A DNA stretch of 64,000 nucleotides from Actinomycetota bacterium (GCA_016870775.1 VGAK01000006.1:1-64000); one strand, 5' to 3'. Counted from the first letter of the stretch, positions 8,178 through 17,006 are shown. Numbers and translations are program-made. Notes: a model not told the origin generated them from the letters alone.

Positions 8178-9416
8178 TCACTTCCTCGTGGCTGCGGACT
8201 TTCGCGCGGTCGCGGCCGCCTTCTTGACCGGCCTCCTCCGGGCGGGCGCGACCGACTTCCTCGCGGCCGACTTGGTTGTCTTCTTCGCGGGCGCGGCCGA
8301 CTTCCTCGCGGCCGACTTGGTTGTCTTCTTCGCGGGCGCGGCCGACTTCCTGACCGGCCTCCTCCCGGCGGGCGCGACCGACTTCCTCGCGGCCGACTTG
8401 ACGGGCACCCCGGCCCTCTTGGTCGCCGCTCGCTTCGCGGGCGCGGCCTTCTTCTTCGTCTTCTTGATGGACTCGGACTTGACCGGTGCGGCCAGGCTTG
8501 CCACCACCTCGGGCACCCCGAGATCGACGCTCCGCCGCGACGGTGTGTACCCGACGATCACCAGTTGAACGGAGTCACCGATCTTGAACATCTCGCGCGC
8601 CGACCGCGCAGGAGGCGATGCCATGTGCTTCAACGAGACATAGCCGTTCACGTCACCGATGCGCACGGTGGCACCGTTGGAGGTGTACTCAGCAACCGTC
8701 GCCTTGACACGCGACCCCACTTTGTTCTTCTCGACGAACTGAAGGTACGGCATGACATCGTTTGCCATCGGCGACCTCGGTGCCACTGCGGGGTGCGGGT
8801 TCGCGGCGGATCTCTGCGACGCAGCCACTGCCTTTTGTGACGGAGCAGACTTGGCACCGGGTCCCGGCTTGGCACCGGGTCCCGGCTTGGCACCGGGTGG
8901 CGGTGCCTTCGGCACCGGCATGGGCTTGCTCGCCTCGAGGCTCGGCTCATGGGTCTTTGCGACGACGCGACCCTCCTTGGTGGACCGCTTGCTCACAGCG
9001 CCGCGCACCGGCAGACGCTCCACGAACACCCACCCCACGTGCGGCACCGGCTTGCCGCCGATCAGTCGACCCGGGTCGAAGAGCCACTTGTGCTTCCCGT
9101 GGAACTCCTGGTAGCTGTCGTTCGACAGCACCGAAGCCCTGACCTTCTCGGCGATCGCGAGGACGAAGGCATCCCCGCGCCCGACCGCCCCGGCCGGTGG
9201 TGCCACGAGTTCGTTGTGGTCGATCGCCTTGTTGAACTCGGCGACCTCCTTGCGCGCGATGCGGTGGCCGAACGTGGCATCCACCACGACCGAGACCTTG
9301 GCCCCGGGATACTCCTGCATCAGCGCGAGGACCGCCTCGTTCAACTGCGTGAGGCTGGGGGTGCTGCGCCCCTCCGTGGCGATGTTCGATCCATCGACGA
9401 TGATGTGCCTTGCCAC
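8178..9416 (-). CDS. Zc3h12a-like NYN ribonuclease with S1 domain and histone H1-like Lys/Ala tail
   Basis: A 412-residue multidomain protein. Residues 1-140 match the NYN/PIN-like RNase fold of the Zc3h12a type: VDGSNIA with Asp8, VVDATFGH with Asp46, and GRGDAFVL with Asp82 are the expected acidic metal ligands. Residues 150-220 are a Pro/Gly/Ala-rich linker with PGAKPG repeats. Residues 234-300 look like an S1 RNA-binding domain. From about 315 to the end is a strongly basic tail with SAARKSAAPAKKTT repeats, like mycobacterial HupB or histone H1. It may act as an RNase tethered to nucleic acid; this is inference. GTG 9416 is preferred; TTG 9428 is possible. Confidence 0.82.
   Translation of the reverse strand: MARHIIVDGSNIATEGRSTPSLTQLNEAVLALMQEYPGAKVSVVVDATFGHRIARKEVAEFNKAIDHNELVAPPAGAVGRGDAFVLAIAEKVRASVLSNDSYQEFHGKHKWLFDPGRLIGGKPVPHVGWVFVERLPVRGAVSKRSTKEGRVVAKTHEPSLEASKPMPVPKAPPPGAKPGPGAKPGPGAKSAPSQKAVAASQRSAANPHPAVAPRSPMANDVMPYLQFVEKNKVGSRVKATVAEYTSNGATVRIGDVNGYVSLKHMASPPARSAREMFKIGDSVQLVIVGYTPSRRSVDLGVPEVVASLAAPVKSESIKKTKKKAAPAKRAATKRAGVPVKSAARKSVAPAGRRPVRKSAAPAKKTTKSAARKSAAPAKKTTKSAARKSVAPARRRPVKKAAATARKSAATRK
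8257..8346 (-). repeat. 45-bp tandem repeat (2 exact copies) in the Lys/Ala tail
   Basis: Two exact 45-bp copies, 8257-8301 and 8302-8346, encode the 15-residue unit with AAPAKKTT. A related segment at about 8221-8274 recurs at 8347-8400, so the tail grew by duplication. Confidence 0.85.
8851..8899 (-). repeat. 18-bp tandem repeat in the linker
   Basis: Units at 8851-8868 and 8869-8886 are identical and a third is partial. They encode PGAKPG on the minus strand, in the linker between the RNase and S1 domains. Confidence 0.8.
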
Positions 9417-9464
9417 CCGATCAGTCAACCATTTCGGGCCCGTTCACCAACGACCCGGCCCATC

Positions 9465-9470
9465 TACTGT
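9465..9470 (+). promoter_or_regulatory. -10 element, leaderless promoter of HAD hydrolase
   Basis: TACTGT ends 6 nt before GTG 9477. Confidence 0.45.
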
Positions 9471-9476
9471 GGAACG

Positions 9477-10115
9477 GTGGATTTTCTTCCGGTGCGCGCG
9501 GTCCTCTGGGACTTCGGAGGGGTCATCCTGTCGAGCCCGTTCGAGGCGTTCAACCGGTTCGAATCCGAGCGCGGCCTCCCGCGGGATCTCATCCGCGGCG
9601 TGAACGCCACGAACCCAGATTCCAACGCATGGGCGTTGCTCGAGCGCAGCGAGGTGACCCCCGCGCAGTTCGACGCCTTGTTCGCGACCGAGAGCGCGGC
9701 TCTGGGCCACGAGGTGCGCGGTGCAGACGTTCTGGCGCTGCTGTCCGGCGACATCCGGCCGCGGATGGTGACGGCACTGCGATCGGTGATCGACGCCGGT
9801 CTGTTGACGGCGTGCCTCACGAACAACGTCGTCTCGGGCGGAGTTGTCGACGATCGGTCCCGGGCGGTCGCCGAGATCATGGGTCTCTTCCACGCGGTGG
9901 TGGAATCGTCCAAGGTCGGCTGCCGCAAGCCCGAGCCGCGGTTCTACGAGATCGCGTGCGAGATTCTCCGTGTCGACCCGCGCGAGTGCGTCTTCCTCGA
10001 CGACCTCGGCATCAACTTGAAGCCGGCGGCGGCGATGGGGATGCGCACCATCAAGGTCGGCGATCCCGATGTCGCGCTCGGTGAGCTCGGCATGCACCTC
10101 GAGATGTCGTTCTGA
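9477..10115 (+). CDS. HAD superfamily hydrolase (subfamily IA)
   Basis: A 212-residue HAD phosphatase/dehalogenase-like enzyme. Motif I WDFGGVI holds the nucleophile Asp12, with Gly in place of the usual second Asp, as in the epoxide-hydrolase-N/haloacid branch. Motif II is LTNN, motif III the Lys in GCRKPEPRFYE, and motif IV FLDDLGINLKPA. It lacks a large cap insertion beyond the small helical one. Substrate not known. GTG 9477 is chosen from the N-terminal motif position and from the -10 spacing; the longer frame overlaps the divergent NYN gene. Confidence 0.87.
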   Translation: MDFLPVRAVLWDFGGVILSSPFEAFNRFESERGLPRDLIRGVNATNPDSNAWALLERSEVTPAQFDALFATESAALGHEVRGADVLALLSGDIRPRMVTALRSVIDAGLLTACLTNNVVSGGVVDDRSRAVAEIMGLFHAVVESSKVGCRKPEPRFYEIACEILRVDPRECVFLDDLGINLKPAAAMGMRTIKVGDPDVALGELGMHLEMSF

Positions 10116-10164
10116 GAGACGCCGTCTCGGGGGACGTTGTCCCGACGCGCCGCACCGGCGCGTC
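10116..10164. terminator. three consecutive hairpins between convergent genes
   Basis: Stems GAGAC/GTCTC (10116-10128), GGGAC/GTCCC (10131-10143) and a perfect 9-bp GACGCGCCG/CGGCGCGTC with loop CAC (10144-10164) fill the gap exactly between the HAD stop and the kgd stop. No U-tract follows, as is common at high GC. A bidirectional terminator is inferred. Confidence 0.6.
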
Positions 10165-13100
10165 TCACAGTCCCGAGAACGTGTCCTCCATGAGGTCAGC
10201 GTGCTCCTGGTCGTGGATCTTCTTCGATCCCGTCGCCGGGCTGCCCGAGGCCCATCTGGCCGCGTGCCGGAGGTCGTACCCACGGTCCTTCAGGCGCCAG
10301 ATCAAGTGCTCCACGAAGTGCCACGGACCCATGTTCTCCGGCTCCTCCTGGAGCCAGACGATCTCGCGGGCGTTCGGGTAGCGCACGATGACCTCGTTGA
10401 TCTGGTCGATCGGGAACGGATAGAGCTGCTCCACCCGCACGACCGCGACCGGCGCGCGGCGCGAGTCCCGCTCGGACATCGCGTCCCATGCCACCTTGCC
10501 GCTGCAGAGCACGATCCGCCGCACCGCCGAGGGATCGGTCACGGAGGGGTCGTCCAGGACCTCTAGGAACGAACCCGAGACAAGTTCGGACAGGCGCGAG
10601 CGGCTCTCCTTCATGCGCAGCGGCTGCTTGGGCGTGAAGATCACCAGCGGCTTTCGCACGTCACGGTGCATCTGGCGGCGCAACAGATGGAAGTACTGGG
10701 CCGCCGTCGTCGCATTCACGACCTGGATGTTGTCCTCGGCGCACGACTGCAGGAACCGCTCGATACGGGCACTCGAATGCTCCGGGCCCTGACCCTCGAA
10801 GCCGTGCGGGAGCAGCAGCACGAGTCCGTTCTCCTGCTTCCACTTGTCCTCGGCGGCGACGAGGTACTGGTCGATCACGACCTGGGCACCGTTGACGAAG
10901 TCGCCGAACTGGGCCTCCCACATCACGAGCGCGTTTCGATTCGAGTGCGCGTACCCGTACTCGTAGGCGAGCGCTGCGTATTCGGAGAGCAACGAGTCGT
11001 AGACCCAGAACCTGCCGGTCGCACCCGGGATCGTCTGCAGCGGGACCCAGTTGCGCTCATTCTCGATGTCGATGAGCGCGGCATGCCGCTGGCTGAAGGT
11101 GCCGCGGCGGGAGTCCTCACCGGCGAGCCGGACGTCGAATCCCTCCACGAGGAGCGACCCGATCGCGAGTGCCTCACCCACGGCCCACTCGAAGTCACCC
11201 CCGGTCTCGAACTGCTTGGCGCGCTGCTCGAACTGGCGCACCAGTTTCGGGTGCGCCGTGAAGCCCTGCGGGTAATTCGTCAAGTGTCCGAAGATCATCC
11301 GCAGGGTCCGCTCGTCGACGCCGGTCTCGACGTGCGGGAGCACTCCCCGCGGTGCCGGGGGCTTGGCCGCGCGCACCGCACCGGGGTCGTGGGCGCGGGT
11401 CTCGTCGAGCGCGCCCTGGAGCTTGCCCTGGTAGTCCTGGAGGGACTGCTCGGCGACCTCGAGGCTGATGTCGCCGCGCTTCACGAGTTCCTCGACATAG
11501 AGCTTGCGCACACTGCGCCTCTCCGCGATCGCCTTGTACATGAGCGGCTGGGTGTAGCTCGGGTCGTCGCCCTCGTTGTGGCCGTGCCTGCGGTAGCAGA
11601 CCATGTCGATGATGACGTCCTTGTGGAATCGCTGGCGGTACTCGAAGGCGAGGCGCGCCACGCGCACACAGGCCTCGGGGTCGTCGCCGTTCACGTGGAA
11701 GATCGGTGCCTGCACGGTCTTTGCGACGTCGGTGGCGTAGAGCGACGAGCGCGCGAACTGGGGCGAGGTGGTGAAGCCGATCTGGTTGTTCACGACGAGG
11801 TGCACGGTGCCACCGACGCGGTATCCGTTGATGTCGCTCATCGCGAGGCACTCGGCCACGACGCCCTGGCCGGAAAAGGCCGCGTCGCCGTGGATCAGCA
11901 CGGGAAGAACACTGAAGAGGAGCGGCGGCTCGATCTGGTCCTGCATCGCGCGCACCATGCCAAGGACGAGTCCGTCGACGGCCTCGAGGTGGCTGGGGTT
12001 CGCCGCGAGCTCGACGTCGATCGAGGCCCCGGAGGACGAGGTGTAGGCGCCCTTGGCACCGAGGTGGTACTTGACGTCGCCGCTTCCCTGCACCGACTCG
12101 GGGTCGAGGTGGCCCTCGAATTCCCTGAAGATCTGCTCGTGGCTCTTGCCCATGACGTTGGCGAGCACGTTGAGCCGGCCACGGTGCATCATGCCGAGCA
12201 CCGCGCCGTGGAGTCCCGCGTCGGCCGCGCCCGCGAGCACGGCGTCGAGGATCGGGATCATCGATTCGGCGCCCTCCAGCCCGAACCGCTTGGTCCCCAC
12301 ATACTTGGTCGCGAGGAACTTCTCGAAGGCCTCGGCCGCGTTCAGGCGCTCGAGGATGCCCAGCTTCTCGTCGAGGGTCGGCGTGAAGGTGACACCCTCC
12401 ATCTTCGACTGGATCCAGCGCTGCTCGTCGGTGTCTTGGATGTGCATGTACTCCACGCCGATCGTGCGACAGTACGCATCGCGCAGGACGCCGAGCAGTT
12501 CATCGAGTTTCATCTTCGTGCTGCCGGCTACCCCACCCGTGAGGAACTCGCGCTCGAGGTCCCAGATGGTGAGGCTGTACGTCGCGGGGTCGAGCTCGCG
12601 CGGGAGGCGCGGCTCCTTCCAGCGCAACGGATCGATGTCGGCGATCAGATGACCGCGAACCCGGTGCACGCGCACGAGAGTGGAGACCTGCATCTGCTTC
12701 TCCATCATCGATTCCTCGCGATTCATCGGCGAGGTGTCGGCGGCCCACTGCACGGCCTGGTACGGAATCTCGAGACTGCGGAAGATCAGGTCGTAGAAGT
12801 CGTGCTCACCGAGCAGCAATTCGTGCACGCGCTTCAAGAACAGGCCGCTCTCGGCGCCCTGGATGATGCGGTGGTCGTAGGTGCTGGTGATGGTGACGAC
12901 CTTCGAGATTCCGAGGGTGTTCAGGTTCGACTCGTCGGCGCCCTGGAACTCGGCGGGATAGTCGATGTTGCCGACCCCGACGATCACGCCCTGGCCGGGC
13001 ATGAGACGCGGCACCGACTGCACGGTGCCGATAGTGCCGGGGTTCGTGATCGACACGTTCGCGCCCTGGAAGTCAGCGACGGTGAGCTTGTTCAGCTTCA

Positions 13101-13848
13101 CCCTGCGGAGGATGTCGTCGTAGGCCATCAGGAACTCCGAGAACGACATCAGATCGGCCCCACGCAGCACCGGAACCACCAGGGTGCGGGTCCCGTCGCC
13201 CCTGTCGATGTCGACCGCGAGACCCGCGCTCACGTTCGGGTTGCGGACCAGTTGCGGCTTGCCCTCGGCGTCGACGGAGTAGGCGTTCTTCATCGCGGGC
13301 ACCGCGTCGGCGATCGCGCGCACGATCGCATAGGCGATGATGTGGGTGAAGGAGACCTTCGAGAGCCCGTGGCGACTGCGGTAGTCGTTGACCGCCTTGC
13401 GATTGACCTCGAGCAAGCGCGCCGGCACATTGCGGAAGCTGGTCGCCGTCGGCACACTGAGGCTGCGCTCCATGTTGGTGGCGATCACGGCACCGACTCC
13501 CCTGATCGCCTCGGTGGTGGGATCGGACAGGACCGGCACTGGAGCAGCGGGTGGCAGCGGCGCAACGGCGCCCTCCCCGTCCGATGCGATGGACGACGCG
13601 GCACCATTCCCCGAACCGTGCGCCCCGGGGGTGCGAGTGCGCGCCGGTGTGGTCGCGGCGCCCGGGGCACCGCCCGCGGGTTGTGTGACCGCCGTCGCCC
13701 CACCGTTTGTCATCGAGCGGTAGTCGCTGAAGAACTCTCGCCATGCCTCGGACACCGACTCGGGGTCGTTCCGGAACTGTTCGTACATTTCTTCGACGAG
13801 CCACGAATTGGCGCCGAAGTCCTGCGTGCGGTCCGCGATGTCTGCCAT
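10165..13848 (-). CDS. kgd: multifunctional 2-oxoglutarate decarboxylase/dehydrogenase E1-E2 (Kgd/SucA)
   Basis: A 1,227-residue protein, the length of the mycobacterial Kgd. The first 40 residues (NSWLVEEMYEQFRNDPESV) are the usual E1 N-terminal helix, then a Pro/Ala-rich linker, an E2 succinyltransferase-like catalytic domain with DHRIIQGAESG, and a full thiamine-diphosphate E1 region with ANPSHLEAVDGL and GDAAFSGQGVV. It converts 2-oxoglutarate in the TCA cycle and works with separate lipoyl E2 and E3 proteins. The fused layout is an actinobacterial hallmark. ATG 13848 is chosen because it starts the conserved N terminus; upstream residues to 13911 do not fit. Confidence 0.97.
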   Translation of the reverse strand: MADIADRTQDFGANSWLVEEMYEQFRNDPESVSEAWREFFSDYRSMTNGGATAVTQPAGGAPGAATTPARTRTPGAHGSGNGAASSIASDGEGAVAPLPPAAPVPVLSDPTTEAIRGVGAVIATNMERSLSVPTATSFRNVPARLLEVNRKAVNDYRSRHGLSKVSFTHIIAYAIVRAIADAVPAMKNAYSVDAEGKPQLVRNPNVSAGLAVDIDRGDGTRTLVVPVLRGADLMSFSEFLMAYDDILRRVKLNKLTVADFQGANVSITNPGTIGTVQSVPRLMPGQGVIVGVGNIDYPAEFQGADESNLNTLGISKVVTITSTYDHRIIQGAESGLFLKRVHELLLGEHDFYDLIFRSLEIPYQAVQWAADTSPMNREESMMEKQMQVSTLVRVHRVRGHLIADIDPLRWKEPRLPRELDPATYSLTIWDLEREFLTGGVAGSTKMKLDELLGVLRDAYCRTIGVEYMHIQDTDEQRWIQSKMEGVTFTPTLDEKLGILERLNAAEAFEKFLATKYVGTKRFGLEGAESMIPILDAVLAGAADAGLHGAVLGMMHRGRLNVLANVMGKSHEQIFREFEGHLDPESVQGSGDVKYHLGAKGAYTSSSGASIDVELAANPSHLEAVDGLVLGMVRAMQDQIEPPLLFSVLPVLIHGDAAFSGQGVVAECLAMSDINGYRVGGTVHLVVNNQIGFTTSPQFARSSLYATDVAKTVQAPIFHVNGDDPEACVRVARLAFEYRQRFHKDVIIDMVCYRRHGHNEGDDPSYTQPLMYKAIAERRSVRKLYVEELVKRGDISLEVAEQSLQDYQGKLQGALDETRAHDPGAVRAAKPPAPRGVLPHVETGVDERTLRMIFGHLTNYPQGFTAHPKLVRQFEQRAKQFETGGDFEWAVGEALAIGSLLVEGFDVRLAGEDSRRGTFSQRHAALIDIENERNWVPLQTIPGATGRFWVYDSLLSEYAALAYEYGYAHSNRNALVMWEAQFGDFVNGAQVVIDQYLVAAEDKWKQENGLVLLLPHGFEGQGPEHSSARIERFLQSCAEDNIQVVNATTAAQYFHLLRRQMHRDVRKPLVIFTPKQPLRMKESRSRLSELVSGSFLEVLDDPSVTDPSAVRRIVLCSGKVAWDAMSERDSRRAPVAVVRVEQLYPFPIDQINEVIVRYPNAREIVWLQEEPENMGPWHFVEHLIWRLKDRGYDLRHAARWASGSPATGSKKIHDQEHADLMEDTFSGL

Positions 13849-13903
13849 GGTGTGGTCTCGTCCTTGGCCCGGGGGCCGAGTCGATGCCGGAGCGAGCGGC
13901 ATT

Positions 13904-13921
13904 GCGGACACCGTTGTCCGC
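13904..13921. promoter_or_regulatory. palindrome GCGGACA-N4-TGTCCGC upstream of kgd
   Basis: A perfect 7-bp inverted repeat, 13904-13910 and 13915-13921, lying between the proposed kgd -10 (13929-13934) and the kgd start. It may be an operator at or just after the transcription start. The binding protein is not known. Confidence 0.4.
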
Positions 13922-13928
13922 GTGACAA

Positions 13929-13934
13929 ATTCTA
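13929..13934 (-). promoter_or_regulatory. candidate kgd -10 element
   Basis: TAGAAT on the minus strand, about 80 nt before the kgd ATG. This would leave a 5' leader of roughly 70 nt that contains the palindrome. Confidence 0.35.
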
Positions 13935-13981
13935 CTTGCCAAAAGCCCCAAGGGCGGTGCCTTCGGGTGCAGTGCGACCAG

Positions 13982-13987
13982 TAAATT
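13982..13987 (+). promoter_or_regulatory. -10 element, leaderless promoter of cupredoxin
   Basis: TAAATT ends 7 nt before ATG 13995. Confidence 0.5.
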
Positions 13988-13994
13988 CTTGGTC

Positions 13995-14378
13995 ATGACT
14001 TCAGACATCCGTCGCGTCTTTGTGGTTGCTGCTCTTCCTTTCGCGTTGGCGGCGTGCAGTGGAGGCTCGAGTGAACCCGCCGAGACGGTTCCCCCCGGTG
14101 CTCTCGTGGTGGGGGCTGTCTCGGGCCTCAAGTTCGATCTCGAGACCTACGGGCCGGTCAAGGCCGGCGAGGTGACCTTTGGCTACGTCAACGAGGACTC
14201 GGTGCGCCACTCCCTGATCGTGGCGAAGGACGACACGAAGGTGCCGAACTTCAGGCTCGTCGTCGAGCAGAAGGGCGATGTCGATTCGGGGACGGTGTCG
14301 CTGGATGCGGGCACCTACACACTCATCTGCGACGTGCCCGGGCACGCGAACATGAAGGCATCCCTCGTCGTCGAGTGA
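13995..14378 (+). CDS. cupredoxin-domain lipoprotein (plastocyanin-like)
   Basis: A 127-residue exported protein. A signal peptide runs to the lipobox LAAC near residue 20, so it should be a lipid-anchored extracytoplasmic protein. The rest is a cupredoxin fold with type 1 copper ligands visible: His in VRHSL, then Cys, His and Met in ICDVPGHANMK. It probably carries single electrons or binds copper at the membrane surface. ATG 13995 is preferred over TTG 13989 from the promoter spacing. It is convergent with the PuuD-like membrane protein gene. Confidence 0.9.
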   Translation: MTSDIRRVFVVAALPFALAACSGGSSEPAETVPPGALVVGAVSGLKFDLETYGPVKAGEVTFGYVNEDSVRHSLIVAKDDTKVPNFRLVVEQKGDVDSGTVSLDAGTYTLICDVPGHANMKASLVVE

Positions 14379-14431
14379 TCGACGTGGGGCACGACGCCGG
14401 GTCCCGACGAGAGTTGAGCGTGTTGGGTGCG

Positions 14432-14449
14432 GGCGGGGGTTGACCCGCC
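14432..14449. terminator. hairpin between convergent genes
   Basis: GGCGGG and CCCGCC with a 6-nt loop, in the gap between the cupredoxin stop (14378) and the membrane protein stop (14457). It can form on either strand. Confidence 0.45.
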
Positions 14450-14456
14450 GGGTGGG

Positions 14457-15227
14457 TCAGCCCATGAAGACGATCGAGAGCACGAACAGCACCGCCCACA
14501 GGACCACGCTCGTGATGATGGCGTTCTTGTGGCTCTCGTAGATGACGAGGGTCTTGTTGCCCGCTTTGATGCCGCCGAACTTGCCGAGCGCATTCAACTG
14601 CAGCAACGCACCGATCACCACCGCGATGAGCACGAAGGTGCTGGCATTGGCTGAGGTGGCAGACCAACCGAATCCGTCGTAGTAGTGGGCCGCGCCCACC
14701 ATGTAGAACAGCATCGACACGGAGAAGATCATGTTCTGGCGCGAGGCGAGCATGGCACGACGTCCCGCGGTCGCGGCATCGGGATTGGGCTCGTTGCCGC
14801 CGAGGACCCCCGCGGCATTCGCGATCACGACCTTCTGGTTCTTCCATATGACCATCCACACATTCGCCGCCATGGTGATGCCGAGCACCATGCCCACCGT
14901 GATCACCGCGTTGTAGGCGTTCGCCGACGTGCTGCCCTCGTGCCCGAGGAAGTCCTTCATGTAGTTGGGCACCACGCCCACGATCAGGAGACCGGTTGCG
15001 AGCGTGGCGACTGCGGCCCAACGGAACCACCACAGTGCCCGGGTGGCGATCTGGGTGATCGTGATGTTGCGTGCCTTGCCCTCGTCGCCGTAGGCCGCGA
15101 GACCGGGCACCTGGACGAAATTGAAGTAGTAGAGCAGGCCGATCCAGGCGATGCCCGCGAGAACATGCAGGTACCTGAGCCAGAAATTCCCGAGGAGCTC
15201 CCGGGTGAGAATGTCGGCGGCGATCAT
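14457..15227 (-). CDS. urate oxidase N-terminal-domain membrane protein (PuuD-like)
   Basis: A 256-residue membrane protein with about seven hydrophobic helices. The N-terminal sequence LRYLHVLAGIAWIGLLYYFNFVQVP is the diagnostic start of the Urate_ox_N/PuuD family, with a His likely to bind heme. PuuD proteins oxidise urate and end in a cytochrome c domain; here no CxxCH domain follows, so electron transfer must use a separate protein and the urate role is uncertain. The cupredoxin lipoprotein next door is a possible electron partner, an inference from position only. ATG 15227 has AGGGGA upstream. Confidence 0.8.
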   Translation of the reverse strand: MIAADILTRELLGNFWLRYLHVLAGIAWIGLLYYFNFVQVPGLAAYGDEGKARNITITQIATRALWWFRWAAVATLATGLLIVGVVPNYMKDFLGHEGSTSANAYNAVITVGMVLGITMAANVWMVIWKNQKVVIANAAGVLGGNEPNPDAATAGRRAMLASRQNMIFSVSMLFYMVGAAHYYDGFGWSATSANASTFVLIAVVIGALLQLNALGKFGGIKAGNKTLVIYESHKNAIITSVVLWAVLFVLSIVFMG

Positions 15228-15327
15228 GGAGTCCCCTCTGTCGAGCGCCTCAGGCGCACACCAAACTTAGTCACGCACCGGGCCGGGGACGGGGAATTCG
15301 TCGCCTCCAACTAGCCTGAAATCCGCG

Positions 15328-17004
15328 ATGGCACACGAATTCATCTACACCTGCTACAAGCTGGGACGCTTCCACCCGCCCGATCGCACGGTGCTCGAGA
15401 ACATCTCTCTCTCTTTCTTTCCGGGGGCCAAGATCGGCGTGATCGGCTCGAACGGGAGCGGCAAGTCGAGCCTGTTGCGGATCATGGCCGGCGTCGACGA
15501 CGGCTACACGGGTGAAGCCCGCTTGACCCCGGGATTCACCGTCGGGCTGCTCGAGCAGGAACCGACGCTGGACCCCGCCAAGGACGTGCTCGGAAACGTC
15601 ATGGACGGCGTCGCCCCGATACGGGATCTCCTCTCCCGCTACGAGGAGGTCATGGCAATGTGGGGCGACCCCGACGCCGACTACGACAAGGTCGGCGCTC
15701 TCCAGGCCGAACTCGAGGACAAGATCGCCGCGGCCGATGCCTGGAGCCTCGACCGCAACGTCGAGATCGCGATGGATGCCCTCCGGTGCCCGCCGAATGA
15801 TGCCGATGTGACCACCCTGTCGGGCGGTGAGCGGCGTCGCGTCGCTCTCTGCCGACTGCTGCTCTCGCGCCCCGACCTCTTGTTGCTCGACGAGCCCACC
15901 AACCACCTCGATGCCGAGAGCGTCGACTGGCTCGAGCGGTTCCTCCAGGAGTACCCGGGCACCGTCGTGGCGATCACCCACGACCGCTACTTCCTCGACA
16001 ACGTCGCCAAGTGGATCCTCGAGCTGGACCGCGGTCGCGGGTTCCCATTCGAGGGGAACTACTCGAGTTGGCTCGAGCAGAAGCAGACCCGCCTCGAGGC
16101 CGAGGAGAAGCAGAGCGAGGTTCGTGCGCGCACACTCGCGCGCGAACTCGAGTGGGTGCGCATGTCGCCCAAGGCACGCCAGGCCAAGGGCAAGGCCCGA
16201 CTCGCCGCCTACGACAAACTCCACGCCGAGGCCATGGCCGCAGAACGCGGTCCCGACCGGCTGGAGATCGCGATCCCCGCGGGTCCCCGACTCGGTGACC
16301 ATGTCGTGACGGTGGAGAACCTCACGAAGGGCTTCGGTGACCGGCTCCTCATCGAGAACCTCTCGTTCTCACTGCCGCCGGCGGGGATCGTGGGCATCAT
16401 CGGTCCGAACGGAGCGGGCAAGACGACCCTGTTCAAGATGCTCGCGGGCCAGGAGGCCCCCCACTCGGGCACGATCTCGATCGGTGACACGGTCGTGATG
16501 AGCCACGTGGACCAGAGCCGTGACGCGCTCTCCCCCGATCACACCGTGTACGAGGAGATCACCGACGGTGTCGAGCACATGAAGGTGGGTGGCCGCGAGA
16601 TCCACGGTCGAGCCTACGTGGCGAGCTTCAACTTCAAGGGGAGCGACCAGCAGAAGCGGGTCGGTGATCTCTCCGGTGGTGAGCGCAACCGGGTCCATCT
16701 CGCCAAGCTGCTGAAGCGCGGCGGGAATCTCCTGCTGCTCGACGAGCCGACGAACGACCTCGATGTCGACACGCTGCGCGCGCTCGAGGACGCGCTGGAG
16801 CAGTTCCCCGGGTGTGCCGTGGTCATCAGCCACGACCGATGGTTCCTGGATCGCATCGCCACCCACGTGCTGGCCTTCGAGGGTGACAGCCAGGTGCGCT
16901 GGTTCGAGGGCAACTTCTCCGAGTACGAGGCGTGGAGACGCAAGGAACTCGGCACCGCGGCCGATCAACCGCACCGGATCAAGTACAGGCCGCTCGCGAG
17001 GTGA
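15328..17004 (+). CDS. ettA: energy-dependent translational throttle protein EttA (ABC-F ATPase)
   Basis: A 558-residue ABC-F protein with two ATPase domains in one chain. The first Walker A is GSNGSGKS near 47-54 and signature LSGGERRRV; the second Walker A is GPNGAGKT near 363 and signature LSGGERNRV. The linker between them is the charged tRNA-interacting motif. The N terminus AHEFIYTCYKLGRFHPPDRTVL is characteristic of EttA. It binds the ribosomal E site and couples elongation to energy state. A TAGCCT hexamer sits 10 nt before the ATG. The next small gene begins 3 bp downstream. Confidence 0.95.
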   Translation: MAHEFIYTCYKLGRFHPPDRTVLENISLSFFPGAKIGVIGSNGSGKSSLLRIMAGVDDGYTGEARLTPGFTVGLLEQEPTLDPAKDVLGNVMDGVAPIRDLLSRYEEVMAMWGDPDADYDKVGALQAELEDKIAAADAWSLDRNVEIAMDALRCPPNDADVTTLSGGERRRVALCRLLLSRPDLLLLDEPTNHLDAESVDWLERFLQEYPGTVVAITHDRYFLDNVAKWILELDRGRGFPFEGNYSSWLEQKQTRLEAEEKQSEVRARTLARELEWVRMSPKARQAKGKARLAAYDKLHAEAMAAERGPDRLEIAIPAGPRLGDHVVTVENLTKGFGDRLLIENLSFSLPPAGIVGIIGPNGAGKTTLFKMLAGQEAPHSGTISIGDTVVMSHVDQSRDALSPDHTVYEEITDGVEHMKVGGREIHGRAYVASFNFKGSDQQKRVGDLSGGERNRVHLAKLLKRGGNLLLLDEPTNDLDVDTLRALEDALEQFPGCAVVISHDRWFLDRIATHVLAFEGDSQVRWFEGNFSEYEAWRRKELGTAADQPHRIKYRPLAR

Positions 17005-17006
17005 CC

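Noticed and set aside
10666..13998. 1,110-codon open frame antisense to kgd
   Set aside because: It is the shadow of kgd in GC-rich DNA: it has His/Arg/Val-rich low-complexity composition, no domain, and no start signals.
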